DNA from: Qaidamihabitans albus
GTDB lineage: Bacteria > Actinomycetota > Actinomycetes > Mycobacteriales > Pseudonocardiaceae
NCBI RefSeq assembly: GCF_016464705.1
Contig: NZ_JAEHOB010000003.1
Coordinates: forward strand, 124,001-188,000
Reading direction: 5' to 3'
Length of the DNA stretch: 64,000 bases
Shown: piece by piece, positions 34,021 through 42,749 of the stretch
Layout of the letters: every line of letters begins with the position of its first letter
How positions within the stretch are numbered: the stretch's first letter is position 1
Made by a program: the position numbers and the translations under genes
The notes under the pieces: generated by a model
Seen by the model: only the letters and a program-made list of their open reading frames with translations
Told to the model about the DNA's origin: nothing
The model's database searches: none

Positions 34021-34953
34021 CTACAGCTTGCGCAGACGGACTCGGTTGATCGAGTGGTCGGCGTCCTTGCGCAGCACCAGCGTCGCGCGTGGCCGGGTCG
34101 GGCGGATGTTCTCGATCAGGTTCGGCTCGTTGATCGTCCGCCACAGGTGCCTTGCCTCGTCGCGGGCCTCGTCGTCGGGCAGGCCCGCGAAGTGGTGGAA
34201 GTGCGAGGCCGGATCGGCGAACGCCGTGTGCCGGAGCTTGAGGAACCGCTCGATGTACCAGTCCTCGATGTCGGCGGTGTGCGCGTCGACGTAGATCGAG
34301 AAGTCGAAGAGGTCCGACACCGTCAGCCGAGGCCCGGGCTGCAGCACGTTGAGGCCCTCGACGATGAGGATGTCCGGCCGCCGGACGACCTGTTCCTCGC
34401 CGGGCAGGATGTCGTAGGCGAGGTGGGAGTAGACGGGGGCGCTGACCTCGTCGGCGCCGGACTTCACGTCGGTCACGAAGCGCAGCAGGGCCCTGCGGTC
34501 GTAGCTCTCCGGGAAGCCCTTGCGGTGCATGATGCCGCGGCGCACCAGCTCGGCCCGCGGGTAGAGGAACCCGTCGGTGGTCACCAGGTCGACGCGCGGA
34601 TGGTCGGGCCAGCGGGCGAGCAGGGTGCGCAGGATCCGGGCGGTCGTCGACTTCCCGACCGCGACGCTGCCCGCGACGCCGATCACGAACGGCACCTTCG
34701 TGCCGCGCGTGTCCTCACCGAGGAACGTCGTCGTGGCCTCGTAGAGCCGTTGCCGTGCGGCGACCTGGAGGTTGATCAGCCGCGACAGCGGCAGGTAGAC
34801 CTCGGCCACCTCGGTCAGGTCGAGCTGTTCGCCGAGCCCTCTGAGCCGGACCAGTTCCTCGGCCGTGAGCGGCAGTGGCGTGGAGCGGCGCAGCTCACGC
34901 CACTGGTCGCGCTGCAACTCGACATAGGGGCTCAGCTCACGGACCCGTGGCAT
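34021..34953 (-). CDS. coaA: Type I pantothenate kinase
   Basis: A 310-residue kinase catalysing the first step of coenzyme A synthesis. Walker [13 protein letters not shown] is near residue 93, with VTTDGFLYP and VIEGLNVLQ following, as in bacterial CoaA. An ATG at 34953 is preceded by GAGGAG at a 7-nt spacing; the longer reading frame to 35013 is not supported. Length is close to the family norm (about 310-316). Confidence 0.96.
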   Translation of the reverse strand: MPRVRELSPYVELQRDQWRELRRSTPLPLTAEELVRLRGLGEQLDLTEVAEVYLPLSRLINLQVAARQRLYEATTTFLGEDTRGTKVPFVIGVAGSVAVGKSTTARILRTLLARWPDHPRVDLVTTDGFLYPRAELVRRGIMHRKGFPESYDRRALLRFVTDVKSGADEVSAPVYSHLAYDILPGEEQVVRRPDILIVEGLNVLQPGPRLTVSDLFDFSIYVDAHTADIEDWYIERFLKLRHTAFADPASHFHHFAGLPDDEARDEARHLWRTINEPNLIENIRPTRPRATLVLRKDADHSINRVRLRKL

Positions 34954-35204
34954 TCGCTCACTCCTCGCCCTTCGATGGGCCAGTGCCGTACACCTGATGT
35001 AACGCGGATCCAACGGTATGCCTTACGCAGAGGAAACGCGCTGTGACGTTCTACACGCCGGCGCTCCGGCCGGGGGCCGCACGCACCCGTAACCGCTGGT
35101 CGAGCAGCGCGGCGAACGCGTGCGGGTCGCCGAGCGCGAGTAACACGGTCCGGTAACGGGTCGACACGGCGATCGCGGCGCCGGCCGATGCCGGTCAGTG
35201 CCGG

Positions 35205-35825
35205 TCACTGGCCGCCGAAGACCTCTTCCCAGGCCGCGGCAACCTGACGGGCACAGGTGGCCGGGGACACGCCGCCGACTCCCGTGCCGAGTCCCGGCAT
35301 CGCGATCGTGTCCACGACCTCGCGTACCTCGGCGCCGTGTTCGAGCCTGGCGTCCCGCCACAGCAGGAAAACCGCCCGCGCCGCGAGATAGGGATGCACG
35401 GTGTCTGCGGGCAGCTGCTCGCCGGGCTCGCGCATGGTCGGGGCGCTGATCAGCCACTGTGGAGCCGGTTCACCGGTGTGCACCACCACCGCCTCGCCGA
35501 TCGGCAGCTCACCGCCGTGATACGCCAGCACGGCGCTGCGCACCTGCTGCTCGACGCCCGGGAACGCCTTCGCGTACACCGCGTCGATGCCGCCGCGCAT
35601 CCAGCCGAACGAGTTGGCCGGACTCACCACGGCGTGCGCGGGCACGTCCAGCACGGAGCCGTGGTGGACACGGACCTGCCCGGACATCGTCTCGGGGATG
35701 GAGCGCCATGCTTCGGCGAGTGGTTCGTCGACGGCACACAGCACCAGCTCCGGGGTGTCCGGCCAGGCTCGTGCCGAGGCACCATGACGCGTCGCGTGCG
35801 TGCCTGATTCGGCGGTCACTCCCAC
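35205..35825 (-). CDS. Macro-domain protein (ADP-ribose-binding family)
   Basis: A 206-residue protein. The macro core is visible: VVSPANSFGWMRGGIDAVYAKAFPG (ADP-ribose-binding loop 1) near residue 68 and IAMPGLGTGVGGV (loop 2 glycine-rich) near 176. Known macro domains bind or hydrolyse ADP-ribose derivatives. The initial 35 residues look unconserved, so the GTG at 35825 is uncertain and a start nearer MSGQVRVHHG (around 35690) is possible. No partner gene is adjacent. 35014-35204 contains only a weak 38-codon ORF. Confidence 0.8.
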   Translation of the reverse strand: MGVTAESGTHATRHGASARAWPDTPELVLCAVDEPLAEAWRSIPETMSGQVRVHHGSVLDVPAHAVVSPANSFGWMRGGIDAVYAKAFPGVEQQVRSAVLAYHGGELPIGEAVVVHTGEPAPQWLISAPTMREPGEQLPADTVHPYLAARAVFLLWRDARLEHGAEVREVVDTIAMPGLGTGVGGVSPATCARQVAAAWEEVFGGQ

Positions 35826-35908
35826 AGCATTGCAAAAAATGCCACGCGTGGTAACCGGGCGACCTACCGGCTATGCGAGTGAAAGTCATCTCACCGTAGC
35901 CTTGCGTC

Positions 35909-36817
35909 GTGTCACGGATCGCCTATTTCGGGCCGCAGGGAACCTTTACCGAACAGGCCGCACGCGGTCTGGCGCCGCACGACGAGCTGATGCCGGCCGA
36001 GACGATCACGGCCGCGCTCACCGCCGTCCGCAAGGGGGAGGCGGACGGCGCCTGCGTGCCGGTGGAGAACTCCGTCGAGGGACCGGTCGCCGCGACCCTG
36101 GACGGCCTTGCCGAGGACGAGCCGCTGGTCGCGGTCGCCGAGGCGCTGTTGCCGGTGCACTTCACCGTGCTCACCCGCACCGACGCCGGTCAGATCCGCA
36201 CCGTCGCGAGCCACCCGCACGCGCTTGCGCAGGTGCGGCAGTGGCTCGAACGCAACCTGTCCGACGCGCAGCCGGTGGTCGCCTCGTCCACCGCCGCGGC
36301 CGCGGTCGCGGTCCAGGCGGGCGAGTACGACGCGGCCGTCACCGCGCCGGTCGCGGCCGAGCACTACCCGCTGCGGGTACTCGCCACCGGTGTCGCGGAC
36401 GTGCCGGACGCGCGCACGCGGTTCCTGCTGCTGCGCCCGCCCGGCATGCTTCCGGAGCCGACGGGTGTCGATCGCACGTCGATCGTGGCGGCCGCGGAGA
36501 ACCGCACCGGCGCCCTCGCGGAACTGCTCACCGAACTGGCTTTCCGCGGGATCAACCTGACCCGTCTGGATGCGCGGCCCATCAAGGGCAACTTCGGGCT
36601 GTACCGGTTCTTCATCGACTTCGAGGGCCACCTCGCCGAACCTCGCATCGGGGATGCCGTCGCCGCCCTGCGCCGCCGCTGCAACAACGTGCGCTTTCTC
36701 GGCTCCCACCCCCGTGCCGACGGGATCGCGGCGACGATCGCCCCTGGCGCGAGCAACGACGACTTCCGCACCGCGGCAGACTGGGTGGCGGCCGTGCGAA
36801 GAGGAGAGATGGCATGA
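35909..36817 (+). CDS. pheA: Prephenate dehydratase
   Basis: A 302-residue monofunctional enzyme converting prephenate to phenylpyruvate for phenylalanine synthesis. The catalytic TRF motif is in DARTRFLLLRP near 172. An ACT domain occupies the C-terminus (RTGALAELLTELAFRGINLT near 205, then DARPIKGNFGLYRFFIDFEG), which likely binds Phe for feedback inhibition. It overlaps the phosphatase gene by 4 nt. In M. tuberculosis the same neighbour order (Rv3838c-Rv3837c) is found. GTG start with MSRIAYFGPQGTFTEQA. Confidence 0.96.
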   Translation: MSRIAYFGPQGTFTEQAARGLAPHDELMPAETITAALTAVRKGEADGACVPVENSVEGPVAATLDGLAEDEPLVAVAEALLPVHFTVLTRTDAGQIRTVASHPHALAQVRQWLERNLSDAQPVVASSTAAAAVAVQAGEYDAAVTAPVAAEHYPLRVLATGVADVPDARTRFLLLRPPGMLPEPTGVDRTSIVAAAENRTGALAELLTELAFRGINLTRLDARPIKGNFGLYRFFIDFEGHLAEPRIGDAVAALRRRCNNVRFLGSHPRADGIAATIAPGASNDDFRTAADWVAAVRRGEMA

Positions 36818-37437
36818 GGCTCTATCTGGTCCGGCATGCGCAGAGCACCGCCAACGTCCAGCGGATGCTGAACACGGCCCTGCCCGGCCCGCCGCTGACC
36901 GACCTCGGTCACCGGCAGGCCCACACCCTCGCCGAGCGGCTCCGCGAGGAACCCATCGCCGCCGTCTACGCGTCCAGGGCGGTACGCGCACAGCAGACCG
37001 CGGCGCCGCTGGCCGCCGCGCTGGACAGCGAGGTGCAGGTGATCGACGGGGTGCACGAGGTGCACGTCGGCGACCTCGAGGACCGCAGCGACCAGGAGGC
37101 CATCGACACCTACCTGAACACCGTCCGGCCGTGGACGCGGGGCGAGCTGAGCGTGGCCATGCCCGGTGGCGAGAGCGGTCACCAGGTGCGCGACCGCTAT
37201 CTCACCGCCATCAACGACCTGCGTGCCAAGCATGCCGAGATCGATCCGGACGGCACGATCGTGCTGGTCAACCACGGTGGCGTGATGCGGTTCGGTGCCG
37301 AGTGGCTCGCCGGCAACGTGCGCCCGGAGATCGCCGACAAGGGGCTGATCCCGAACACCGGCATCGTGCGGCTCGAGACACACGGCTACGACGGCTGGCG
37401 CTGCATCGAGTGGGCCGGCGTGTCGATCGACGAGTGA
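36814..37437 (+). CDS. Histidine phosphatase (phosphoglycerate mutase-like)
   Basis: A 207-residue branch-2/1 histidine phosphatase. The RHG-type motif is LVRHAQSTAN (residues 5-14; Arg-His-Ala here rather than Arg-His-Gly), with YASRAVRAQQTA near 54 and the second catalytic His in IVLVNHGGVMRF near 155. Coupled to pheA by an ATGA overlap and preceded by AAGAGGAGAGA. The precise substrate is unknown; the M. tuberculosis orthologous position is Rv3837c. A strong hairpin follows at 37434-37473, overlapping the stop. Confidence 0.88.
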   Translation: MRLYLVRHAQSTANVQRMLNTALPGPPLTDLGHRQAHTLAERLREEPIAAVYASRAVRAQQTAAPLAAALDSEVQVIDGVHEVHVGDLEDRSDQEAIDTYLNTVRPWTRGELSVAMPGGESGHQVRDRYLTAINDLRAKHAEIDPDGTIVLVNHGGVMRFGAEWLAGNVRPEIADKGLIPNTGIVRLETHGYDGWRCIEWAGVSIDE

Positions 37438-37473
37438 GTGATCAACCGGACCGCGGGCCGGTTGGTCACTCAC
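37434..37473. terminator. Hairpin overlapping the phosphatase stop codon
   Basis: GTGAGTGA (37434-37441) and TCACTCAC (37466-37473) pair perfectly; after one T/G wobble CAACCGG pairs with CCGGTTG. The stem is about 16 bp with a 7-8-nt loop. It separates the pheA operon from the DUF4232 gene. Confidence 0.75.
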
Positions 37474-37544
37474 GGGTGAACGGCGCAACGATGTGTGTAT
37501 CTGACACGTCCTCTGGGTAATCACCTGGAACAGGAGGGCGAGTG

Positions 37545-38204
37545 ATGACCATCATGCGCGGAAGGGTCCCGCACGTGGCGCTCGGCGCGGTGCTGATGTT
37601 GGTGCTCGCCAGCTGTGGCCAGGACACGGACAGCGCCGGGAACGCCGAGAACGCCGCGCAGCCGGACACCACCACCTCTGCACCGTCCTCGACAGCCGCG
37701 ACCGCCGACGACCCACCCGCCACCACGGGCACCGCACCGGCCACCAACGGGCGGGCACCCGCCGACCCGGCCCTGTGCCGGTCGGCCGATCTCCAGCTTG
37801 CCCTCGGCCGGGGCAGCGGTGCCGCGGGCACCCACTACCGGCCGCTGCGGTTCACCAACACCAGTGACGCGCCGTGCGTCGTCCAGGGTTTTCCAGGCGT
37901 CTCCTACGTGGCGGGCGACGACGGCCACCAGGTCGGGCCCGCGGCGAAACGCGTCGGTGAGAAGGGCTCACCCGTGACGCTTCAGCCGGGCGAGACCGCG
38001 CACGCCGTCGTCGGCTTCGTGCAGGTCCGCAACTACGACCCGGCGGAGTGCAGGCCGACGAACGTGCGCGGCATCCGGGTGTACCCGCCGCAGGAGACCG
38101 AGTCGATCTACGTCAAGGCGGCGGGCACGGGCTGCGCGAGCGACGACATCCCCGGTGACCAGCTGACCGTCAAGACGATCCAGCCGGGCGCGGGCGGACG
38201 CTGA
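37545..38204 (+). CDS. DUF4232 lipoprotein
   Basis: A 219-residue secreted lipoprotein: signal peptide with lipobox VLASCG near residue 25, a Thr/Ala/Pro-rich linker (about 30-75) and a DUF4232 domain (about 77-215: CRSADLQLALGRGSGAAG, then PLRFTNTSDAPCVVQGFPGVSYV). The domain resembles a small beta-sandwich of unknown role. The ATG at 37545 is preferred to GTG at 37542 because AGGAGG (37532-37537) gives a 7-nt spacing. Confidence 0.88.
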   Translation: MTIMRGRVPHVALGAVLMLVLASCGQDTDSAGNAENAAQPDTTTSAPSSTAATADDPPATTGTAPATNGRAPADPALCRSADLQLALGRGSGAAGTHYRPLRFTNTSDAPCVVQGFPGVSYVAGDDGHQVGPAAKRVGEKGSPVTLQPGETAHAVVGFVQVRNYDPAECRPTNVRGIRVYPPQETESIYVKAAGTGCASDDIPGDQLTVKTIQPGAGGR

Positions 38205-38217
38205 GCCGCCGATCCCG

Positions 38218-38273
38218 GTCGTGAGTGAGGAACCGCGTTCTAACTCGCGTGCGCACTCACGAGAGGTGACCAG
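38218..38273. repeat. 46-bp palindromic element, copy 3
   Basis: Left arm GTCGTGAGTG (first base differs, 38218-38227), core CGCGTTCTAACTCG (38234-38247, one arm base altered), right arm CACTCACGAG (38254-38263), then TGACCAG at 38267-38273. It fills the convergent gap between the DUF4232 and MFS genes. Confidence 0.88.
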
Positions 38274-38277
38274 GCAC

Positions 38278-39531
38278 TCAGGCGCTCGATCCGGCGGAGG
38301 TGCTCTCCCCGGGACCGGCTGATTCGAGCGCGGCCTGGTAAGGGCGCAGCAGCCAGAACGCCGCACCGGCGAGCGCGAGCAGCAGCGAACCGGAGACCAC
38401 GAACGTCGCGCGGGGGCGGCCGAGCAGGTCGGTGAGCACGCCGCCGAGCAGCGCGCCGACCGGGATGGCTCCCCACACCGCGGTCCGCCACACGCCGAGC
38501 ACCCGGCCGAGCAGCTGGCCGGGCACGAGCGTGTGCCGCGCGGTGGCGAGAATGACGTTCACCGTCACCACGGCGGCCGCGAACACGCCGAAGGCCACCG
38601 CCGACGGCACGGCCCGCGTGCTGAACCCCATCCCGGCGAACGCCAGCCCGGCGGCCACGATGCCGCCGACCAGCACGCTGTGCCTGCGGAACCTGGCGAG
38701 CAGCCGGGACGCGGCGGCGGCACCGGCGAGCCCGCCCGCGCCGCCCACGAACGCGAACGCACCGAACGCGGCCGGTTCCAGGTCCAGATCCTCGAGCGCG
38801 TAGAGCACGAGCTGCGCCTGCGCCAGCTCGCTGGTCAGCCCCAGCAGCCCGGCGATGCCGACCAGGCGCAGCAGCAGCGGGCTGTGCCGCAGGAAGCGCA
38901 GGCCGTCGCCGAGCTCGCGGCGCAGCGTGGTCGAGGACACGGCGTCCCGCCGGGGTTTGTAGCTGCCGGCCAGCCCGATCAGCAGCGCCGCCGCCACCGC
39001 GAACGCGGCCGAGTTCAGCAGGAACGGAAACGCGGCGAACACGGCGAAGGTCGTGCTGCCGACGGGGCCGCCGAGGAAGGTCTGGCCGACGATCTCGGCC
39101 GCCTGCAGCTTGCTGTTGGCGCCCGCCAGGCCCTCGCGGCGCACGACCGAGGGGATCAGCACGTTCGCGGCGCTGTCGGCGACCGTCTCCGCGGTGCCGA
39201 TGAGCAGCGCCGCCGCGTAGATCAGCCAGATCGACATCGGGCCGAACAGCGCGAACCCGGCGACGGCGCCGACGACGAGCGCCCTGGCGAGGTTGGCGAC
39301 GATGATCGCGTGGCGCCGGTCGACCCGGTCGAGCAGCGCCCCGGTCAGCAGCGCGAACAGCAGCCAGGGCAGGAACTGCGCGGCGGAGAGACCGGCGATC
39401 AGCACCGGGTCCCGGGTGATGTCCGCGGCCAGCAGCGGGAACGCGACCTTGCCGATGCCGTCGCCGAGGTTGGAGAGAACGCTCGACGACAGCAGCCAGT
39501 TCAGACGGTGATCGGCGTTACGGCGCATCAT
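38278..39531 (-). CDS. MFS exporter of the EntS/MFS_3 type
   Basis: A 417-residue protein with about twelve hydrophobic segments. The N-terminal half shows the EntS/MFS_3 pattern (NWLLSSSVLSNLGDGIGKVAFPLLA, then LTGALLDRVDRRHAIIVANLARA, the MFS motif A GxxxDRxxRR). Relatives export siderophores or drugs. No siderophore gene is nearby. The ATG at 39531 (or 39528) is taken; the long frame to 39924 is not coding-like before this ATG. Confidence 0.85.
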   Translation of the reverse strand: MMRRNADHRLNWLLSSSVLSNLGDGIGKVAFPLLAADITRDPVLIAGLSAAQFLPWLLFALLTGALLDRVDRRHAIIVANLARALVVGAVAGFALFGPMSIWLIYAAALLIGTAETVADSAANVLIPSVVRREGLAGANSKLQAAEIVGQTFLGGPVGSTTFAVFAAFPFLLNSAAFAVAAALLIGLAGSYKPRRDAVSSTTLRRELGDGLRFLRHSPLLLRLVGIAGLLGLTSELAQAQLVLYALEDLDLEPAAFGAFAFVGGAGGLAGAAAASRLLARFRRHSVLVGGIVAAGLAFAGMGFSTRAVPSAVAFGVFAAAVVTVNVILATARHTLVPGQLLGRVLGVWRTAVWGAIPVGALLGGVLTDLLGRPRATFVVSGSLLLALAGAAFWLLRPYQAALESAGPGESTSAGSSA

Positions 39532-39611
39532 CCTCAACGTACGGCGCGAGCGCCGGCTCCGAAGGTGCGTGCGGTCGGCGCGCGACTTTCGTCGCAGCTT
39601 TCGCGCGGACG

Positions 39612-40577
39612 CTACCGGGCGACTCCGGTGGCGGTCTCGCAGAAGGTCCACAGCCGGTCCCGCTGCGCCGGTGTCTCGCGCGTACCCGGCAGGCAGTGCT
39701 CCGGCCGCGGTGCGCGGTCGTGCCAGAACTGCCCGCTGGCACGATCGCCCTCCGCGGACGCGGCGAGCCAGACGGCGGTGTCCGCGCCCTCGGCGGGCGA
39801 CCGCAGCAGCGGACCCATCGCGGTCGCGAAGCCCGGCAGCGACGAGGCGATGCCCGGGGTGGCCACCCAGCCGGGATGCATGCTGTGCACGGCGATGCCG
39901 TCGCCACCGAGCCGCCTCGCCCACATCCGGGCGAGTACGACCTGCATGCGCTTGGTGCGGGCGTAGGCGACGCCACCGCGATACCGGCCGCGGTTGTACT
40001 GCGGATCGTCGTCGCGTAGGCGCTGGGTGTACATACCGCCGGACGACATGAAGATCACCCGGGCGGCGTCCTCGGCGGCCCGCAGAGCGGGTACTAGCAG
40101 ATCGGTGAGCAGGAACGGGCCGAGCACGTGGGTGGCGAGCGCCAGCTCGTGCCCGTCCGGGCTCTCGGTGCGCCGCTGCGGCAGCACCCCGGCGTTGTGG
40201 ATGAGGACGTCGAGCCTGCCGTGGTCGGCGAGGAACTTCTCGGCGAACCGGTGCACGCCGTCGAGGGTCGCCACGTCCAGCTCGTTGACCTGGAGATCCG
40301 CACCCGGAACTTGATCGCCGATCTCCTCCCGGACAGCGTTGCCGCGGCCGAGGTCACGGACGGCAAGGTGCACCGTGGCGCCGAGTCCGGCCAGTCCCGT
40401 GGCGATGGCCTTGCCGATCCCGGAGCCGGCGCCGGTGACGACAGCGCGCCTGCCGTCGAGCGAGCCGGGTTCGAGCGGCCGCCACCACCGCTCGCGCAAC
40501 CGGAAACCCAGCGTGGTGTATCCCGTGACCAGCGTCCGGTCGGCCACCGTGTCGAGCGTCTCGCGCCAGCCTGTCAC
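39612..40577 (-). CDS. Short-chain dehydrogenase/reductase (DHRS12-like)
   Basis: A 321-residue SDR. The cofactor motif TGxxxGIG is AVVTGAGSGIGKAIA (near 46); the NAG motif is HNAGVL (near 126), and the catalytic tetrad contains Ser in FMSSGGMY (near 174) and YARTK (near 204). About 40 residues precede the Rossmann fold. Reaction unknown. GTG start. Next gene upstream ends about 47 nt away. Confidence 0.88.
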   Translation of the reverse strand: MTGWRETLDTVADRTLVTGYTTLGFRLRERWWRPLEPGSLDGRRAVVTGAGSGIGKAIATGLAGLGATVHLAVRDLGRGNAVREEIGDQVPGADLQVNELDVATLDGVHRFAEKFLADHGRLDVLIHNAGVLPQRRTESPDGHELALATHVLGPFLLTDLLVPALRAAEDAARVIFMSSGGMYTQRLRDDDPQYNRGRYRGGVAYARTKRMQVVLARMWARRLGGDGIAVHSMHPGWVATPGIASSLPGFATAMGPLLRSPAEGADTAVWLAASAEGDRASGQFWHDRAPRPEHCLPGTRETPAQRDRLWTFCETATGVAR

Positions 40578-40624
40578 TGCTCAACCGTGCCACGGTGGCA
40601 TCGTCGGCGCAGCTCGCCGCGCGG

Positions 40625-40975
40625 TCAGCCCCAGCCGAGCTCGTGCAGCCGCGCGTCGTCGATGCCGAAGTGGTGGGCGATCTCGTGCACGACGGTGACC
40701 AGGACCTCTTCCACCACGTCGTCCTCGGTGTCGCAGATGGCGAGGATGGGCTCGCGGTAGATCGAGATCCGGTCGGGCAGCACGCCCCCGTAGTCGTGGC
40801 TGCGCTCGGTGAGCGCCACACCGTGATAGAGACCGAGAATCTCCGGTTCCTCCTCGTTGCGCTCCTCCACGAGGACGACCACGTTGTCCATCGCCTCGGC
40901 GAACTCCCGGGGCACCTCGTCGAGGGCGTCGGCGACCAGCTCCTCGAAGCGGCGCGTCGTCATCGATACCGCCAT
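40625..40975 (-). CDS. Metallopeptidase-family protein (zincin-like, DUF1025 type)
   Basis: A 116-residue protein with the HExxH zinc motif in VTVVHEIAHHFGIDDARLHELG (near 95), so a minimal neutral zinc peptidase fold. The ATG at 40975 shares its A with the stop of the septum-formation gene (TGATG), which supports this start; ATG at 40963 is possible. The M. tuberculosis counterpart in the same order is Rv3836. Physiological substrate unknown. Confidence 0.88.
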   Translation of the reverse strand: MAVSMTTRRFEELVADALDEVPREFAEAMDNVVVLVEERNEEEPEILGLYHGVALTERSHDYGGVLPDRISIYREPILAICDTEDDVVEEVLVTVVHEIAHHFGIDDARLHELGWG

Positions 40976-42075
40976 CAGCCGTCTTCCGCCGACTCCGGCC
41001 CGCCGGACGCGGTCTCCTGCCCCGGGGCTTCGGATTCCGCGGCTCCGGGCTCCTGGGACTCCTTGTCCTCCGGGGCCTCCGGGTCCTCCGGGTCCTCCGG
41101 CTTGCCGGGCCCCTTCTCGCCGGTGGGCTCCTCGGCCTTGGCGTCCTTGTGCACGCTGCCCCGTACCGGCGCGAGCCCGCTTTCGTCCGGCAGCTTCGCG
41201 CCGATCTTGCAGTTCACCAGCGTGGACCCGGCCTCCCAGCTCTCCGGTTCGCGCAGGTCCCAGCTCAGGATCAGCCGCTTCGGCAGCTCCGCGCCGCCGG
41301 TGTACTCCTCGGCCACCCTGGAGCACTCCTTGTCCAGCCAGGCCTTCTGGTCCTCAAGCGAGGGATACTCGTCGAACTCCTTCGCGAGGTCGAGCTGGCC
41401 GATGATCTCGTAGGAGTGCTCCTCGGCGCAGTCCACTGGGTCGCCGACGGTCTTGCCCGCCAGCCCAAGGCAGGTCCCGGGCTCCCACACGTCCGACTGG
41501 TTCACGTCCGCGGCCGGCACCGTCAGCGGTTGCAGCTCGCCGCCGGGCCCCGCCCACTGCAACCCGCAGCGCAGCTTCCGGTCGCCGTCCGCCCACTGCT
41601 GCTCGTCCGGATGGAGCACCCCGAGGGTCAGCTTGCCGAATGGATCGAGCGGCTTGTCGAGGTAGGTCTCCGCGACCTCGCCGCAGCGTTCCTCGGTGAT
41701 CCGGCGCCAGCCCTCGACGTCCGGGGCCGGTGCGCCGGGCCGGAACTCCTTCGCGAGATCGACCACGCCGGCGACCTCGAACAGGTGCCGTTGGTCACAC
41801 GGGACCAGGTGCGCGTCCGCCGCGTCCGGCTTCGTCCAGTCCAGGCAGCTGCCCGCCGGGGACCGGAACGCCTTCTCGCGCGCCTTGAACTGCGCGGCCT
41901 GCTCCGGGCTGGCACCGCCACCGGCCCCGTTCGCTCCGTCGATGTCCCAGGAGAACGCCCAGCTGAACGACAGTGCGAGGATGGCGCCCACGAAGACGCC
42001 GACCATCAGCACGCGCGTGCGCAGCGTCTGTCTGGTCGGCGGGAACCGCCTGGCGTCTTCGGACATCGATTCCAT
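40975..42075 (-). CDS. Septum-formation family membrane protein
   Basis: A 366-residue protein with one membrane helix near residues 22-44 and an extracellular part containing two repeats with paired cysteines (SCLDWTKPD...CDQRHLFEVAG and TCLGLAGKT...CAEEHSYEIIGQ), as in the Septum_form family. The C-terminal 75 residues are low-complexity acidic (repeated PEDPE/PEDKE units). Role in septation is inferred from the family name only. The M. tuberculosis position equivalent is Rv3835. Confidence 0.85.
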   Translation of the reverse strand: MESMSEDARRFPPTRQTLRTRVLMVGVFVGAILALSFSWAFSWDIDGANGAGGGASPEQAAQFKAREKAFRSPAGSCLDWTKPDAADAHLVPCDQRHLFEVAGVVDLAKEFRPGAPAPDVEGWRRITEERCGEVAETYLDKPLDPFGKLTLGVLHPDEQQWADGDRKLRCGLQWAGPGGELQPLTVPAADVNQSDVWEPGTCLGLAGKTVGDPVDCAEEHSYEIIGQLDLAKEFDEYPSLEDQKAWLDKECSRVAEEYTGGAELPKRLILSWDLREPESWEAGSTLVNCKIGAKLPDESGLAPVRGSVHKDAKAEEPTGEKGPGKPEDPEDPEAPEDKESQEPGAAESEAPGQETASGGPESAEDG

Positions 42076-42149
42076 GATGCCTGTCCTGTTCGCCGGGTGC
42101 CGTAGATAGGCTGGTGCTCAGCGCATGCCCTGCGGTAACGGAGTGCTCG

Positions 42150-42737
42150 ATGACAGATGACCATCCCCCAGAAGGGGAACAGCCACGCAAACCAGGCTCC
42201 ATGCGGTTTCAGGACCCGGACAGCACGGCGCGGCGGGAGCCGACGTTGGCCGAGCAGCGAGCGCGGCGCCAGGCGCTCGCCGAGGAGCGGGAGCGCAGGC
42301 AGGCGGAGGAAGCAGCCGCGCTCGCCGCCGAGCGCAAGGCCGAGACCAGGCGCAAGGTGCTGATCGGCAGCGGCGTGACCGTCGGGCTGGTCGGCCTGGT
42401 CGCGGGCTGGTATGTCGTCGCGCAGCCGGAAGAGGTCACGGCCGTGTGCACCGATGCCAGTGGCACCGTCGTGGACGAACAGAACTGCGACGAGGACTAC
42501 GTCGCCAACCAGGGCGGCTACCACAGCGGTGGCTTCCTGTTCCTGCCCATGCCGGGCGGCGGCATGCAGCAGTACCGCTACAACTACGGCGGCTCCGGCA
42601 CCGTCGGCAGCAAGGTCTCCGGCGGCTCGTACAGCAAGCCGGCGAACGCCAACATCAACACCAAGTCCGGCAAGACCGTGCAGCGCGGTGGCCTCGGCAT
42701 CAGCGGCGGCGGGCTCGGCAAGAGCGGAGGCTCGTGA
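42150..42737 (+). CDS. Membrane-anchored Gly-rich protein, YgiB/DUF1190-like in context
   Basis: A 195-residue protein. A charged, helical N-terminus (residues 1-70; EQRARRQALAEERERRQAEE) precedes one membrane helix (72-92, VLIGSGVTVGLVGLVAGWYVV). The outer part has two cysteines (CTDASGTVVDEQNC), then FLFLPMPGGGMQQYRYNYGG and a Gly/Ser-rich tail. The order small protein-ATP-grasp ligase-DUF350 resembles the enterobacterial ygiB-ygiC and yjf operons. The ATG at 42150 is chosen as the first start in a coding-like region. Confidence 0.75.
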   Translation: MTDDHPPEGEQPRKPGSMRFQDPDSTARREPTLAEQRARRQALAEERERRQAEEAAALAAERKAETRRKVLIGSGVTVGLVGLVAGWYVVAQPEEVTAVCTDASGTVVDEQNCDEDYVANQGGYHSGGFLFLPMPGGGMQQYRYNYGGSGTVGSKVSGGSYSKPANANINTKSGKTVQRGGLGISGGGLGKSGGS

Positions 42738-42749
42738 CTCTCGGTTCGG

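Noticed and set aside
35051-35167. 38-codon minus-strand ORF between coaA and the macro-domain gene (STRYRTVLLALGDPHAFAAL...)
   Set aside because: Protein-like composition, but no Shine-Dalgarno and no recognised family; could be a remnant of a lost gene, not enough to call.
38278-39924. N-terminal extension of the MFS gene up to 39924
   Set aside because: The first 130 codons overlap the SDR gene antisense and are Arg-rich shadow; the MFS fold starts at NWLLSSS after the ATG at 39531.
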